From a virus: a stretch of 30,951 nucleotides of DNA. A program made the position numbers and the translations under genes. Below the pieces are notes generated by a model, which saw only the letters and a program-made list of their open reading frames with translations, had not been told where the DNA came from and did not search any database. Positions 12,808 to 19,266 of this stretch are shown in pieces. The stretch covers positions 1-30,951 of the IMG/VR virus record IMGVR_UViG_3300035698_009459; one strand, written 5' to 3'. The number at the start of each line of letters is the position of its first letter. The stretch's first letter is position 1.

Positions 12808-13407
12808 ATGGAAAGAAGCGAATCAATAAACGAGTTAGGGGCGAGCTTGTCGCTATTCACTGCTGAGGTAGAGAACGCGAGTAAGGACAAGTCTGGTTAC
12901 GGTTACAAGTATGCGGACCTTGGTCAGATACTAACGATGGTTAGGCCTTTGCTTTCTAAGTATGGTTTATCTATCACTCAGCATCCTAGTGTAGCTGACA
13001 CTTCCTCTGTGTCCGTAGAGACGATGATTCTGCATAAGTCTGGCCAATATATGTCTAGCACGTTAACGATGCCTAGCTGCGTTGGTAAGGGCATGAATGC
13101 GGCTCAGGGCGTGGGTTCTGTTATCACTTACGCTAGGCGGTATGCGCTGGCGGCTATTCTTGGGATTACTCAGGAGGATGATGATGCCTCAGGAAAATCT
13201 ACAGCTGAAGCTAAAGCTAAGCCCGTGCTGATTAGCGCTGAACAGAAAGAGAAACTTGTCTCGATAATGTTCAGTATAGAGTTTGACGTAAGGCGCATTA
13301 CATCCTTCTACCAAATTAACAGCATTGACGACCTGCCGGCGACTCACTACGCTGCAACTCTAATGAGCTTAACGAAGAAACAGGAGGAGCATAATGCCAA
13401 GACCTAA
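12808..13407 (+). CDS. erf: ERF-family single-strand annealing protein
   Basis: 199 residues. Clear ERF-family core: SGYGYKYADLGQILTMVRPL, then LSKYGLSITQHPS, then the signature run MNAAQGVGSVITYARRYALA and AILGITQEDDDA. ERF proteins, as in phage P22, form rings that anneal complementary single strands, circularising or joining phage DNA during replication. The C-terminal 60 residues are a lysine-rich linker and a small helical tail. It should work with the YqaJ exonuclease two genes on, which exposes single strands, and with the SSB. Overlaps the next gene by 14 nt. Confidence 0.93.
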   Translation: MERSESINELGASLSLFTAEVENASKDKSGYGYKYADLGQILTMVRPLLSKYGLSITQHPSVADTSSVSVETMILHKSGQYMSSTLTMPSCVGKGMNAAQGVGSVITYARRYALAAILGITQEDDDASGKSTAEAKAKPVLISAEQKEKLVSIMFSIEFDVRRITSFYQINSIDDLPATHYAATLMSLTKKQEEHNAKT

Positions 13408-13681
13408 AACTTATACCTATAGAGACCGTGGATCGCAAGCCAGAGCATCAGCAATGATGTCGCCCGAGCAGCTTGATGAGTTCAGGGAGCTGGCAGTGAC
13501 ACACAACGTAACTATATCGTCCCTGTTTCGTACGTGCATCCTGTCATTCTCAGAAAGAAGCCCCAAGGTTCAAGCTAACTATATCGTGAAAGAGCGTCGG
13601 ATACAGTGCCAAACCCAAGGTCTGAAAAAGCAAGACTGGAGAAAAGAAATTGAAGATTCTAAGCTGCCTACAAAGAAGTGA
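13394..13681 (+). CDS. Small basic protein between ERF and exonuclease
   Basis: 95 residues with an AGGAGG ribosome site inside the ERF end. The N-terminus is basic (PRPKTYTYRDRGSQARA). Residues 21-51 (MMSPEQLDEFRELAVTHNVT, then ISSLFRTCILSF) look like the helix pair of a ribbon-helix-helix fold; the tail is again basic. A DNA-binding partner of the recombinases is a fair guess. It overlaps the exonuclease gene by 32 nt. Confidence 0.5.
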   Translation: MPRPKTYTYRDRGSQARASAMMSPEQLDEFRELAVTHNVTISSLFRTCILSFSERSPKVQANYIVKERRIQCQTQGLKKQDWRKEIEDSKLPTKK

Positions 13682-14240
13682 CGAATGGTTTAAAGTTAGA
13701 TCTAAATGCATAACCGCCAGCAACGCGTCAAGACTGTTAACGATGCCAAAGTGTCAGGACTTGGCTAGAGAGATGGTGGCCGAGCTCTGGGGCGGCCGAC
13801 AGGAGTCATACGCTAGCTCTGCTATGCAGTGGGGCATAGACCACGAAGATGATGCTATTGCTTGGTACTGGCTACAAACAAAGTACGACATTAAGCATGT
13901 CGGGTTCTGCATACATGATGATGAGCCTAGGTGGGGAGCCTCTCCGGATGGGCTTTGCAATGATGACGGATTAGTAGAGGTTAAGTGTCCTAGCACCAAG
14001 AATCACTTACTTCATATAGAAAAAGGGCCGCCAGCAAATTACATGGCGCAAATGCAATGGCAGTTGCTGGTAACCGGCAGGGATTGGTGTGACTTTGTTA
14101 GTTACGACCCGCGTGCACCAATCGAGCATCAACTATATGTACAGCGCGTGCTACGCGATGAATATATGATAGAGAACATGGCCGACGGCGCTAAATGGGT
14201 GATGTCATATATTGATGCTATGATGCCTTCTGCAATTTAA
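13650..14240 (+). CDS. YqaJ-type viral recombination exonuclease
   Basis: 196 residues of the lambda-exonuclease-like PD-(D/E)XK fold. QRSDEWFKVRSKCITASNAS at residues 8-27 is the family N-terminal signature. Further motifs: WGIDHEDDA (61-69), Asp100 in GASPDG, the catalytic Glu110-Val-Lys112, and the AQMQWQ helix at 133-138. It should chew one strand of duplex ends to provide single strands for the ERF annealase. Start: a TTG at 13650 with GGAG 8 nt upstream is needed to keep the signature, overlapping the previous gene. Confidence 0.92.
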   Translation: MKILSCLQRSDEWFKVRSKCITASNASRLLTMPKCQDLAREMVAELWGGRQESYASSAMQWGIDHEDDAIAWYWLQTKYDIKHVGFCIHDDEPRWGASPDGLCNDDGLVEVKCPSTKNHLLHIEKGPPANYMAQMQWQLLVTGRDWCDFVSYDPRAPIEHQLYVQRVLRDEYMIENMADGAKWVMSYIDAMMPSAI

Positions 14241-14250
14241 GGACAATGCG

Positions 14251-14562
14251 ATGAGTGAAGAAATGGATTTTAGTGAAGCTGTTGACATGAAAACTATTGG
14301 TATGCCAGACAAATACTTTATATTTAAAGATGGTCGGGTAGTATCAATGAAAAGCGGCAAGCCTTACGTGCTAGCATCAGGGATTGCTGGGATCGGCTAT
14401 CCTATGGTAGGACTTAATTCAGGCGAGAAGAGTAGGGTTTACTACACGCACAGACTATTAGCCCTAGCTTTCATACCTAACCCGCTTAATTTTACTAAAG
14501 TGTCACATATAGACGGCAACAGAATGAATAATAGCCTGTCAAACCTCAAATGGAAGAAGTAA
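14251..14562 (+). CDS. HNH homing-type endonuclease
   Basis: 103 residues. It ends with the compact HNH core: His67 in THRLLALAFIPNP, His86 in VSHIDGN, and Asn93/94 with NLKW. Upstream is a short beta-rich segment (YFIFKDGRVVSM) of the type found before such domains. HNH genes of this sort cut DNA and spread into phage genomes as free-standing mobile genes; this one sits between the exonuclease and an unknown gene. The protein stops just after the core, without the usual extra DNA-binding repeats, so it is minimal or slightly trimmed. Confidence 0.82.
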   Translation: MSEEMDFSEAVDMKTIGMPDKYFIFKDGRVVSMKSGKPYVLASGIAGIGYPMVGLNSGEKSRVYYTHRLLALAFIPNPLNFTKVSHIDGNRMNNSLSNLKWKK

Positions 14563-14909
14563 TGGACATTGAAATCGATGACGAAAGCCTGGAGATGATA
14601 ATGACGGAGCTGGGAAACATTCCGATTGCCACAGAGCAGTTCTTTAATCAAGATGTTATCAGATACAATAAGCTTTTGATGGTAAGCCTAAAGACAATCC
14701 TTGCTACGTCGGGCATGTTTCACAAAACAAGAGACAGCTACGCTTGCTTTGCAGGGAATGGAGAAACCGACAGGGCAATTGTAGCTGTTCTTGAGGGATT
14801 AGATACTGGAGACATGCACGAATGCATAGAATCTCTGCTATACCTATCCTGCATCATAATAGCTCAAGTAGCAACTCAAGAACAGTATGAAAGCTCGGTA
14901 CTTAATTAA
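14562..14909 (+). CDS. Hypothetical protein, 115 residues
   Basis: The start ATG at 14562 overlaps the HNH stop (TAATG) and has GGAAG upstream; an in-frame ATG at 14550 lacks a ribosome site. The N-terminus is acidic (MDIEIDDESLEMIMTELGNI), followed by helices with LLMVSLKTILATSG and a second half with DRAIVAVLEGLDTGDMHE. Its stop lies in TTAATTAA, a palindrome that also supplies the stop of the convergent lipoprotein gene. Last gene of the recombination operon. No family recognised. Confidence 0.55.
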   Translation: MDIEIDDESLEMIMTELGNIPIATEQFFNQDVIRYNKLLMVSLKTILATSGMFHKTRDSYACFAGNGETDRAIVAVLEGLDTGDMHECIESLLYLSCIIIAQVATQEQYESSVLN

Positions 14910-15133
14910 GACTCTTTAGAGCCGGGGGTTAAGTCAATAACTCCGTCTAACGAGCCATCAGGCATCCCAAACTTGTCTTCAACTAGCTGCTCAATCACTG
15001 ACTCTATGTGTTCCTCAAAAGCATTGTCTGGATGCTTTGAGCAACCTATAGCAAAGACAACAAGAGAGCATGTGCCAACGGTGATTGTTGAAATTACCGC
15101 TTTAACTGACAATTCTACCAACCTTTTAAACAT
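14906..15133 (-). CDS. Small lipoprotein, possible lysis accessory
   Basis: 75 residues with a strong AAGGAG-type ribosome site. A hydrophobic N-terminal segment ends in FAIGC at residues 27-31, an acceptable though not ideal lipobox, so Cys31 could be lipidated. The mature part is acidic and helical (FEEHIESVIEQLVEDKFGM) and ends with DLTPGSKES. Directly downstream of the lysozyme-like gene, it could be an outer-membrane spanin-like partner or another lysis helper. No holin or inner-membrane spanin is recognised beside it. Confidence 0.55.
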   Translation of the reverse strand: MFKRLVELSVKAVISTITVGTCSLVVFAIGCSKHPDNAFEEHIESVIEQLVEDKFGMPDGSLDGVIDLTPGSKES

Positions 15134-15157
15134 ACTATTTCTCCTTATAGGTACCTA

Positions 15158-15625
15158 TTACGAAGCGCATGCGCGCAAGAAATGAGAAATAGAGCCTCCA
15201 TAGGTGGCCCTCCCTAGAGGGGTGTTATAAACCCGCTTATATACTTCATACATGCCGTTCGCATCCCCCGCATCAGGTAACGGGCTTGGGTCCATGTAGT
15301 ACTTAACTCGAGCAACTAACACCGCCAGTCTCATGTTCCACGTGGAGCACTCAAATGGAGGGAAAGAGTCCATTAGTATGGAGCACTCTATTAATTCTTT
15401 TAGTTTCGGGTTCCGCAGCCTCAGGTATCTATGGCAGTCGTCATAGGTAGCCTTCTCTATCTGCATAAAAGACCTAGCTGGGCCGTGACCGTGTTGCTCT
15501 ACGAATTCTAGGCGGCTTTCTGTTAGGGCCGTGCCAACTATAAGGTTTTCCGCTGCTTCAGAGTGCAAGCCAACTGATATAAGGGCCGGCGCTACAATAG
15601 CGGTTCTAAATTGTCGAGCGTCCAT
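15158..15625 (-). CDS. Lysozyme / lytic transglycosylase-like endolysin
   Basis: 155 residues. The N-terminal region matches phage transglycosylase-like proteins: FRTAIVAPALISVGLHSEAA, GTALTESRLE with candidate catalytic Glu36, then GPARSFMQIEKATYDD, the second half of the active-site cleft, with Gln55. The C-terminal part is helical (MRLAVLVARVKYYMDPSPLP) with a PLGRATYGG turn near the end. It should cut peptidoglycan glycan strands at lysis. No signal peptide, so it would need a membrane pore to reach the wall. Coming after the fibre genes and before a small lipoprotein, it forms a minimal lysis module. Confidence 0.75.
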   Translation of the reverse strand: MDARQFRTAIVAPALISVGLHSEAAENLIVGTALTESRLEFVEQHGHGPARSFMQIEKATYDDCHRYLRLRNPKLKELIECSILMDSFPPFECSTWNMRLAVLVARVKYYMDPSPLPDAGDANGMYEVYKRVYNTPLGRATYGGSISHFLRACAS

Positions 15626-15694
15626 TCTCTATGTCCTAATTTAAGGTTTTTTGACCTTTATCCAGCTAACTGCTAACCGAATTCGGCTACCCGC

Positions 15695-15719
15695 TAACCG
15701 AAGTGGTGGACTTCGGTTA
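15695..15719. other. Intergenic hairpin between adhesin and lysis genes
   Basis: TAACCGAAG (15695-15703) pairs perfectly with CTTCGGTTA (15711-15719), with a 7-nt loop. GCTAACCGAA also occurs at 15672-15681. No T-run follows on either side, so it may protect the end of the fibre message or mark an RNA cut. Confidence 0.55.
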
Positions 15720-15747
15720 AGGTTCCTCGCCAATATGTCCGCGTTTA

Positions 15748-16719
15748 TTATAACCCCACTGCTGATTTTAAATATCGAATTATTACTATTCCGGCAGCGC
15801 CGCTCCCGCCTGTGGCGCCAGCGCCAGCCTGAGCGTAAGAGCCACCGCCGCCGCTTCCGGCCCCTGAAGATCCCTCGCCGGCAGGGCTTGCTAAGAAACC
15901 ACCTTCTCCACCGCCGCCATTGCCACCCGCGCCTTTATTGGTAACGGCTGCACCGCCGCCACCTGCGCATCTAACGGTAGCAGTACCATCGGCTGAGCTG
16001 GAAACCCCATCGCCTCCGTCGCCACCATTGCTCGAAGTAGCGTCACCGCCTAACTCTGAAGCGCCACCGCCCCCTGCACCAGGGCCTACGTTCGCGGAAT
16101 CACCGCCGGCATAACCATCTGCCCCGTTCGAGGAGCCGCCAGAGTTATTTTGGGTCAAATCGTAATAGCCACCGGCACCACCGCCCGAGCCGCCAGATAG
16201 CGCCCCATTAAAACTACTGGACCCGCCACCGCCACCACCTACAGCTAAACGTCCGCCGAATGTGCTATTTCCGCCGTTAGTTCCCGCCGTCATGGCCGCC
16301 CCGTTACCGCCCGCACCAAAGCCTCCGACAACAACTGCGTATGAGCCTTCGTTAAGTACCAACGGGTCTAGGGCAGCAAGGCCACCGCCGGACTGTTCGC
16401 CAGCTATGGAGCTTTCATAGCCACCACCACCGCCGCCACCTGCGCCACCGCCAGCAACGCCGCTGACTCTGTAACCGGCACCGCCACCGCCACCACCGCC
16501 GCAGATTAAATACTCAACGGTCAGGCTTTTAAGGCCGGAATTAACCGAATCATAATTCTCCGGCAACGTCTCGATACCCGGGACTCTGGATTTATAGGTA
16601 AATGTTCCTGATCCGTTAAATACATGAACTCTATAATTACCAACAAGGGTAATGGTCCCACCCGTCGGCAACGCAACCACCGGAACTGCGCCAATATAAC
16701 CCCTGCTCGTATAATTCAT
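15748..16719 (-). CDS. Glycine-rich tail adhesin
   Basis: 323 residues. A short N-terminal beta region (NYRVHVFNGSGTFTYKSR) leads into VEYLICGGGGGGGAGYRVSG and about 220 residues of Gly/Ser/Ala repeats with runs of up to seven Gly. It closes with AGIVIIRY, the usual end of this domain. Such polyglycine-sheet domains form the receptor-binding tips of T-even-type adhesins and of many marine phage fibres. As the last structural gene it probably sets host range. The repetitive, GC-rich coding sequence produces long open frames on the opposite strand that are not genes. Confidence 0.85.
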   Translation of the reverse strand: MNYTSRGYIGAVPVVALPTGGTITLVGNYRVHVFNGSGTFTYKSRVPGIETLPENYDSVNSGLKSLTVEYLICGGGGGGGAGYRVSGVAGGGAGGGGGGGYESSIAGEQSGGGLAALDPLVLNEGSYAVVVGGFGAGGNGAAMTAGTNGGNSTFGGRLAVGGGGGGSSSFNGALSGGSGGGAGGYYDLTQNNSGGSSNGADGYAGGDSANVGPGAGGGGASELGGDATSSNGGDGGDGVSSSADGTATVRCAGGGGAAVTNKGAGGNGGGGEGGFLASPAGEGSSGAGSGGGGSYAQAGAGATGGSGAAGIVIIRYLKSAVGL

Positions 16720-16721
16720 AT

Positions 16722-17102
16722 TTAAGCCGCCGAAATAGTATCGTAAGATGCCACAATGGTTAAATCATCTGCGGCACTAGCGGTCGCGCCTATAGATGAG
16801 TCCTCAGTAATTTTGAGTGCGGTCTCTTTGCTAATTACAACAAGAGTTGACCCGGGAGGAACTACCACCACTGAAACTATTGGATACGCGGTTCCGCCGA
16901 GGGCATCTTGATCGTAATAGCTTACCGTGATGTCGGCCGGATTTGTTCCGTCTACATTGGAAACGGTAAGTGAATTTATTTGTATCACTTCGCCACTAGC
17001 TGCCGCGTTCTCTATAATAGATGTAGCTGCGGTAGAGGTTAGCGCAACACCGACTGTCTGCCCAAAAACCGACGTTAAGGCTGCAATATTTGGATTAGCC
17101 AT
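16722..17102 (-). CDS. Fibre-associated structural protein, 126 residues
   Basis: Beta-rich with a regular layout: MANPNIAALTSVFGQTVGVA, ALTSTAATSIIENAA, then INSLTVSNVDGTNPADITVS and a C-terminal DDLTIVASYDTISA. I recognise this pattern from small virion proteins next to tail-fibre genes in aquatic phages; it probably forms a beta-sandwich decorating the fibre or baseplate. A GGGAG ribosome site precedes the ATG. It lies 2 bp upstream of the Gly-rich adhesin gene, so both may be parts of one fibre. Confidence 0.65.
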   Translation of the reverse strand: MANPNIAALTSVFGQTVGVALTSTAATSIIENAAASGEVIQINSLTVSNVDGTNPADITVSYYDQDALGGTAYPIVSVVVVPPGSTLVVISKETALKITEDSSIGATASAADDLTIVASYDTISAA

Positions 17103-17106
17103 TTAG

Positions 17107-17382
17107 TTATCTCCCGAAAATTAATGTAATTGCGGTTGCCTGCGCCCTGGTTAAGCCGCCACCGCCACCTAAATCAGCAATGGACTGAGCTGTGACAGTC
17201 TTAATGTTATCTGCGTCATCAGAATCTTGAATAATGACCTTGTCAGCACTCGCAACCACTGACGTTGTAATGACGGTTCCCGACACTAGGTTAGTTAGCG
17301 CGCCTACAGCGGTACTAGAGCCCGTTCCGCCATTGGCGATCTCAACCGGAATGGGCGCATTAATGCTATTGTTCTCAGCCAT
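17107..17382 (-). CDS. Small fibre module protein, shuffled paralogue
   Basis: 91 residues built from pieces of its neighbours. The N-terminus MAENNSINAPIPVEIANGGT copies the start of the 194-residue protein. The middle (LVSGT, then DKVIIQDSDDADNIKTVTAQ and SIADL) nearly repeats residues about 235-275 of the 396-residue fibre. It ends with a short unique tail after a GGGGG linker. It looks like a fibre segment that has kept only the linker/stalk module, perhaps as a connector for the following proteins. Confidence 0.65.
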   Translation of the reverse strand: MAENNSINAPIPVEIANGGTGSSTAVGALTNLVSGTVITTSVVASADKVIIQDSDDADNIKTVTAQSIADLGGGGGLTRAQATAITLIFGR

Positions 17383-17437
17383 TTCGAAATCCTTATCCTT
17401 GCCTTGAAAAAACTTGGGGATTCCCCCCGAATTAGTA

Positions 17438-17459
17438 GATGCGAGGTCGCCCTCGCATC
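17438..17459 (-). other. Intergenic hairpin with GNRA loop
   Basis: Read leftward, GATGCGAGG-GCGA-CCTCGCATC is a perfect 9-bp stem with a GNRA tetraloop, in the 91-bp gap between two fibre genes. There is no T-run, so it is more likely a stability or processing element than a terminator. A smaller GGGG-ATT-CCCC hairpin lies at 17416-17426. Confidence 0.6.
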
Positions 17460-17473
17460 ATTATTGCACTAGA

Positions 17474-18058
17474 TTAGACTACGTCAAGGTTACCAACGGC
17501 ACTGACTACAACGAAATCAGTATCAGCAGTGATACAGACAAGCTTTACAGCGTCAAATTGCAACGTGGACTCAATATAACCGGTGACTCCAGCTGTAGAA
17601 GCGGTATCGCCAAACTGAATGGTTTGAAGTGCATTTTGCTCAACTCTCCAACCGCCAACGCCAGCTCCGGCAATTTCAAATACAGCACCAACAGCAACTG
17701 TCGTAGGCAATGTACAAGCTACTTGGGCAGCGTTATTAGCAATAGTACCTGTATTTACAGTCAGAGCACGTGCTGCAGTTGTTTCTTCGCTCCAGTCGAT
17801 ACCACCAGCAGCGGTAGCAATAGTAATGCTTCCTGCAGCTTCAGTAATCGTAACGTTAGCACCCGCTGTCAGCGTTGCTGCACTTGGAGCTAAGCCAGTA
17901 CTACCGACCAATAATTGTCCGTCTAATAAATTGACGCCATCAACAGCACTTGTGCCGTTACCCTTTAGAATTGCATGCTCTGTTAAGGTAGCTACGCCCA
18001 CACCACCCTTGTCAACGGGGACGGGAAAGGCAAGATTTAAAACGTTATTTTCAGCCAT
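17474..18058 (-). CDS. Tail-fibre paralogue, 194 residues
   Basis: The N-terminus MAENNVLNLAFPVPVDKGGV leads into a Gly/Ala/Thr-rich beta stalk (LKGNGTSAVDGVNLLDGQLL). The C-terminal 90 residues are a domain clearly shared with the C-terminus of the 396-residue fibre: conserved GAGVGGWRVEQ, IQFGD, ESTLQFDAVKLV and the closing SAVGNLDVV. Each copy probably forms a beta-sandwich head. A second, independent receptor- or glycan-binding protein on the same tail is likely. Confidence 0.7.
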   Translation of the reverse strand: MAENNVLNLAFPVPVDKGGVGVATLTEHAILKGNGTSAVDGVNLLDGQLLVGSTGLAPSAATLTAGANVTITEAAGSITIATAAGGIDWSEETTAARALTVNTGTIANNAAQVACTLPTTVAVGAVFEIAGAGVGGWRVEQNALQTIQFGDTASTAGVTGYIESTLQFDAVKLVCITADTDFVVVSAVGNLDVV

Positions 18059-18075
18059 AGTTTAAATTCCTATTA

Positions 18076-19266
18076 TTATACGACAGTGATGTTACCAACG
18101 GCCGACATGACCGTAAGTTCTGTATTAGGCAATACGCCTAAAATTTCAACGCAGTCCCTATCTTGAGTTGACTGAAGCTTGCCGCCACCGGCACCTGTCA
18201 AAGTGGACGATTCGCCAAAATAAATCTGCTGAGCAGAAACTGGAGCCAGCTCCCATCCGCCCGAACCTCGACCAACAATGCGCAGTTCATCCCCTTCCGA
18301 GAATGACGCAGGAATGGTAATGATCACCCGAGCAGCTGAATTGACAATATAACCCTGGTTCATTACCGCGGTAGTGTCCGCCGTAATCACGCTCCACTGA
18401 AGGCCGCCAGATAAATTAGCAATGCTCTGAGCAGTAACGGTTTTGATGTTATCTGCATCATTTGCATCTTGAATAATTACCTTGTCGGTTCCGGAAATTG
18501 TAGCGGGTGCAATTGAGGTACCGGAAACAAGGTTGATTAGCGCATTAGTAGCGGTGGTAGCACCAGTTCCCCCATCTGCTATTGCGACAACGCCGCCGGG
18601 GGCGTAGTAGTCAACGCCCGGTATTGCAGTGGCAGGCGTACTGACGCTACCTATTACTGTATGTTTTATAATGCCGGTAGTCAAAAGACCAAGATTTACC
18701 TCGGATGAAAGTACCGCTGTAGCTTCCGACACCCAGTACAGCGCTGTAGTTGGGGCTACTGCGCCACCAATAACAGCCTTCTGGATAGAATTTGGACCAC
18801 CAATCCACACTTCATCCTCATCTAGAAGCGGCAAGTATCTATCACCTTCCTCTATAAGCCCCGAGTTATTGTAATGTGGGATAGTGGTATTTTGATTGGT
18901 CTCTAGCTGTTTAACCATCAAAGTCAAATCATTAAGCTGGGCATTTAAGGTTGTAGAAATGCTGTTTAGGTCTGGAAACACCGTAGTCCTATCAACCGGC
19001 ATATTACCCACAATGGTAACGATGTCGTTTAGAGTCACGCCAACATTAAAGGTTACTGCGCCGCCTGCTTCTGTGCCTGCTCCCGTGACCGTATAATCTG
19101 CCGGGCTCACTAGGTCTGCCGCGTCATTTGGTACTGATGCTGGGTTTATGACATATACGTTTAAATCTGTACCGGCAGCAAAAGGATAGCTAACTATAAA
19201 GGAGGTTTGGGCATCGGTGGCTATATATTGCGCGTAGGTTGGGTTGTCATTAATTGCTATGCTCAT
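18076..19266 (-). CDS. Tail fibre protein with T7-like N-terminus
   Basis: 396 residues. Residues 1-130 follow the virion-attachment layout of podovirus fibres: NPTYAQYIATDAQTSFIVSY, PFAAGTDLNVYV, a DYTVTGAG strand pair, then NMPVDRTTVFPDLNSISTTL and a short coiled coil (LNAQLNDLTLMVKQLETNQN). The middle is a stalk with the module GGTGATT, NLVSGT, DKVIIQDANDADNIK. The C-terminal domain ends in SAVGNITVV. It should bind the tail and carry or recruit the smaller fibre proteins encoded next. Its ATG overlaps the stop of the giant internal protein (ATGA). Confidence 0.8.
   Translation of the reverse strand: MSIAINDNPTYAQYIATDAQTSFIVSYPFAAGTDLNVYVINPASVPNDAADLVSPADYTVTGAGTEAGGAVTFNVGVTLNDIVTIVGNMPVDRTTVFPDLNSISTTLNAQLNDLTLMVKQLETNQNTTIPHYNNSGLIEEGDRYLPLLDEDEVWIGGPNSIQKAVIGGAVAPTTALYWVSEATAVLSSEVNLGLLTTGIIKHTVIGSVSTPATAIPGVDYYAPGGVVAIADGGTGATTATNALINLVSGTSIAPATISGTDKVIIQDANDADNIKTVTAQSIANLSGGLQWSVITADTTAVMNQGYIVNSAARVIITIPASFSEGDELRIVGRGSGGWELAPVSAQQIYFGESSTLTGAGGGKLQSTQDRDCVEILGVLPNTELTVMSAVGNITVV

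Noticed and set aside
14973-15185. 70-codon plus-strand frame opposite the lipoprotein gene
   Set aside because: Shadow of the minus-strand gene, which has the ribosome site and lipobox.
15651-16114. Plus-strand Pro/Arg-rich open frames opposite the Gly-rich adhesin
   Set aside because: They are the mirror image of Gly codons on the coding strand and have no ribosome sites.
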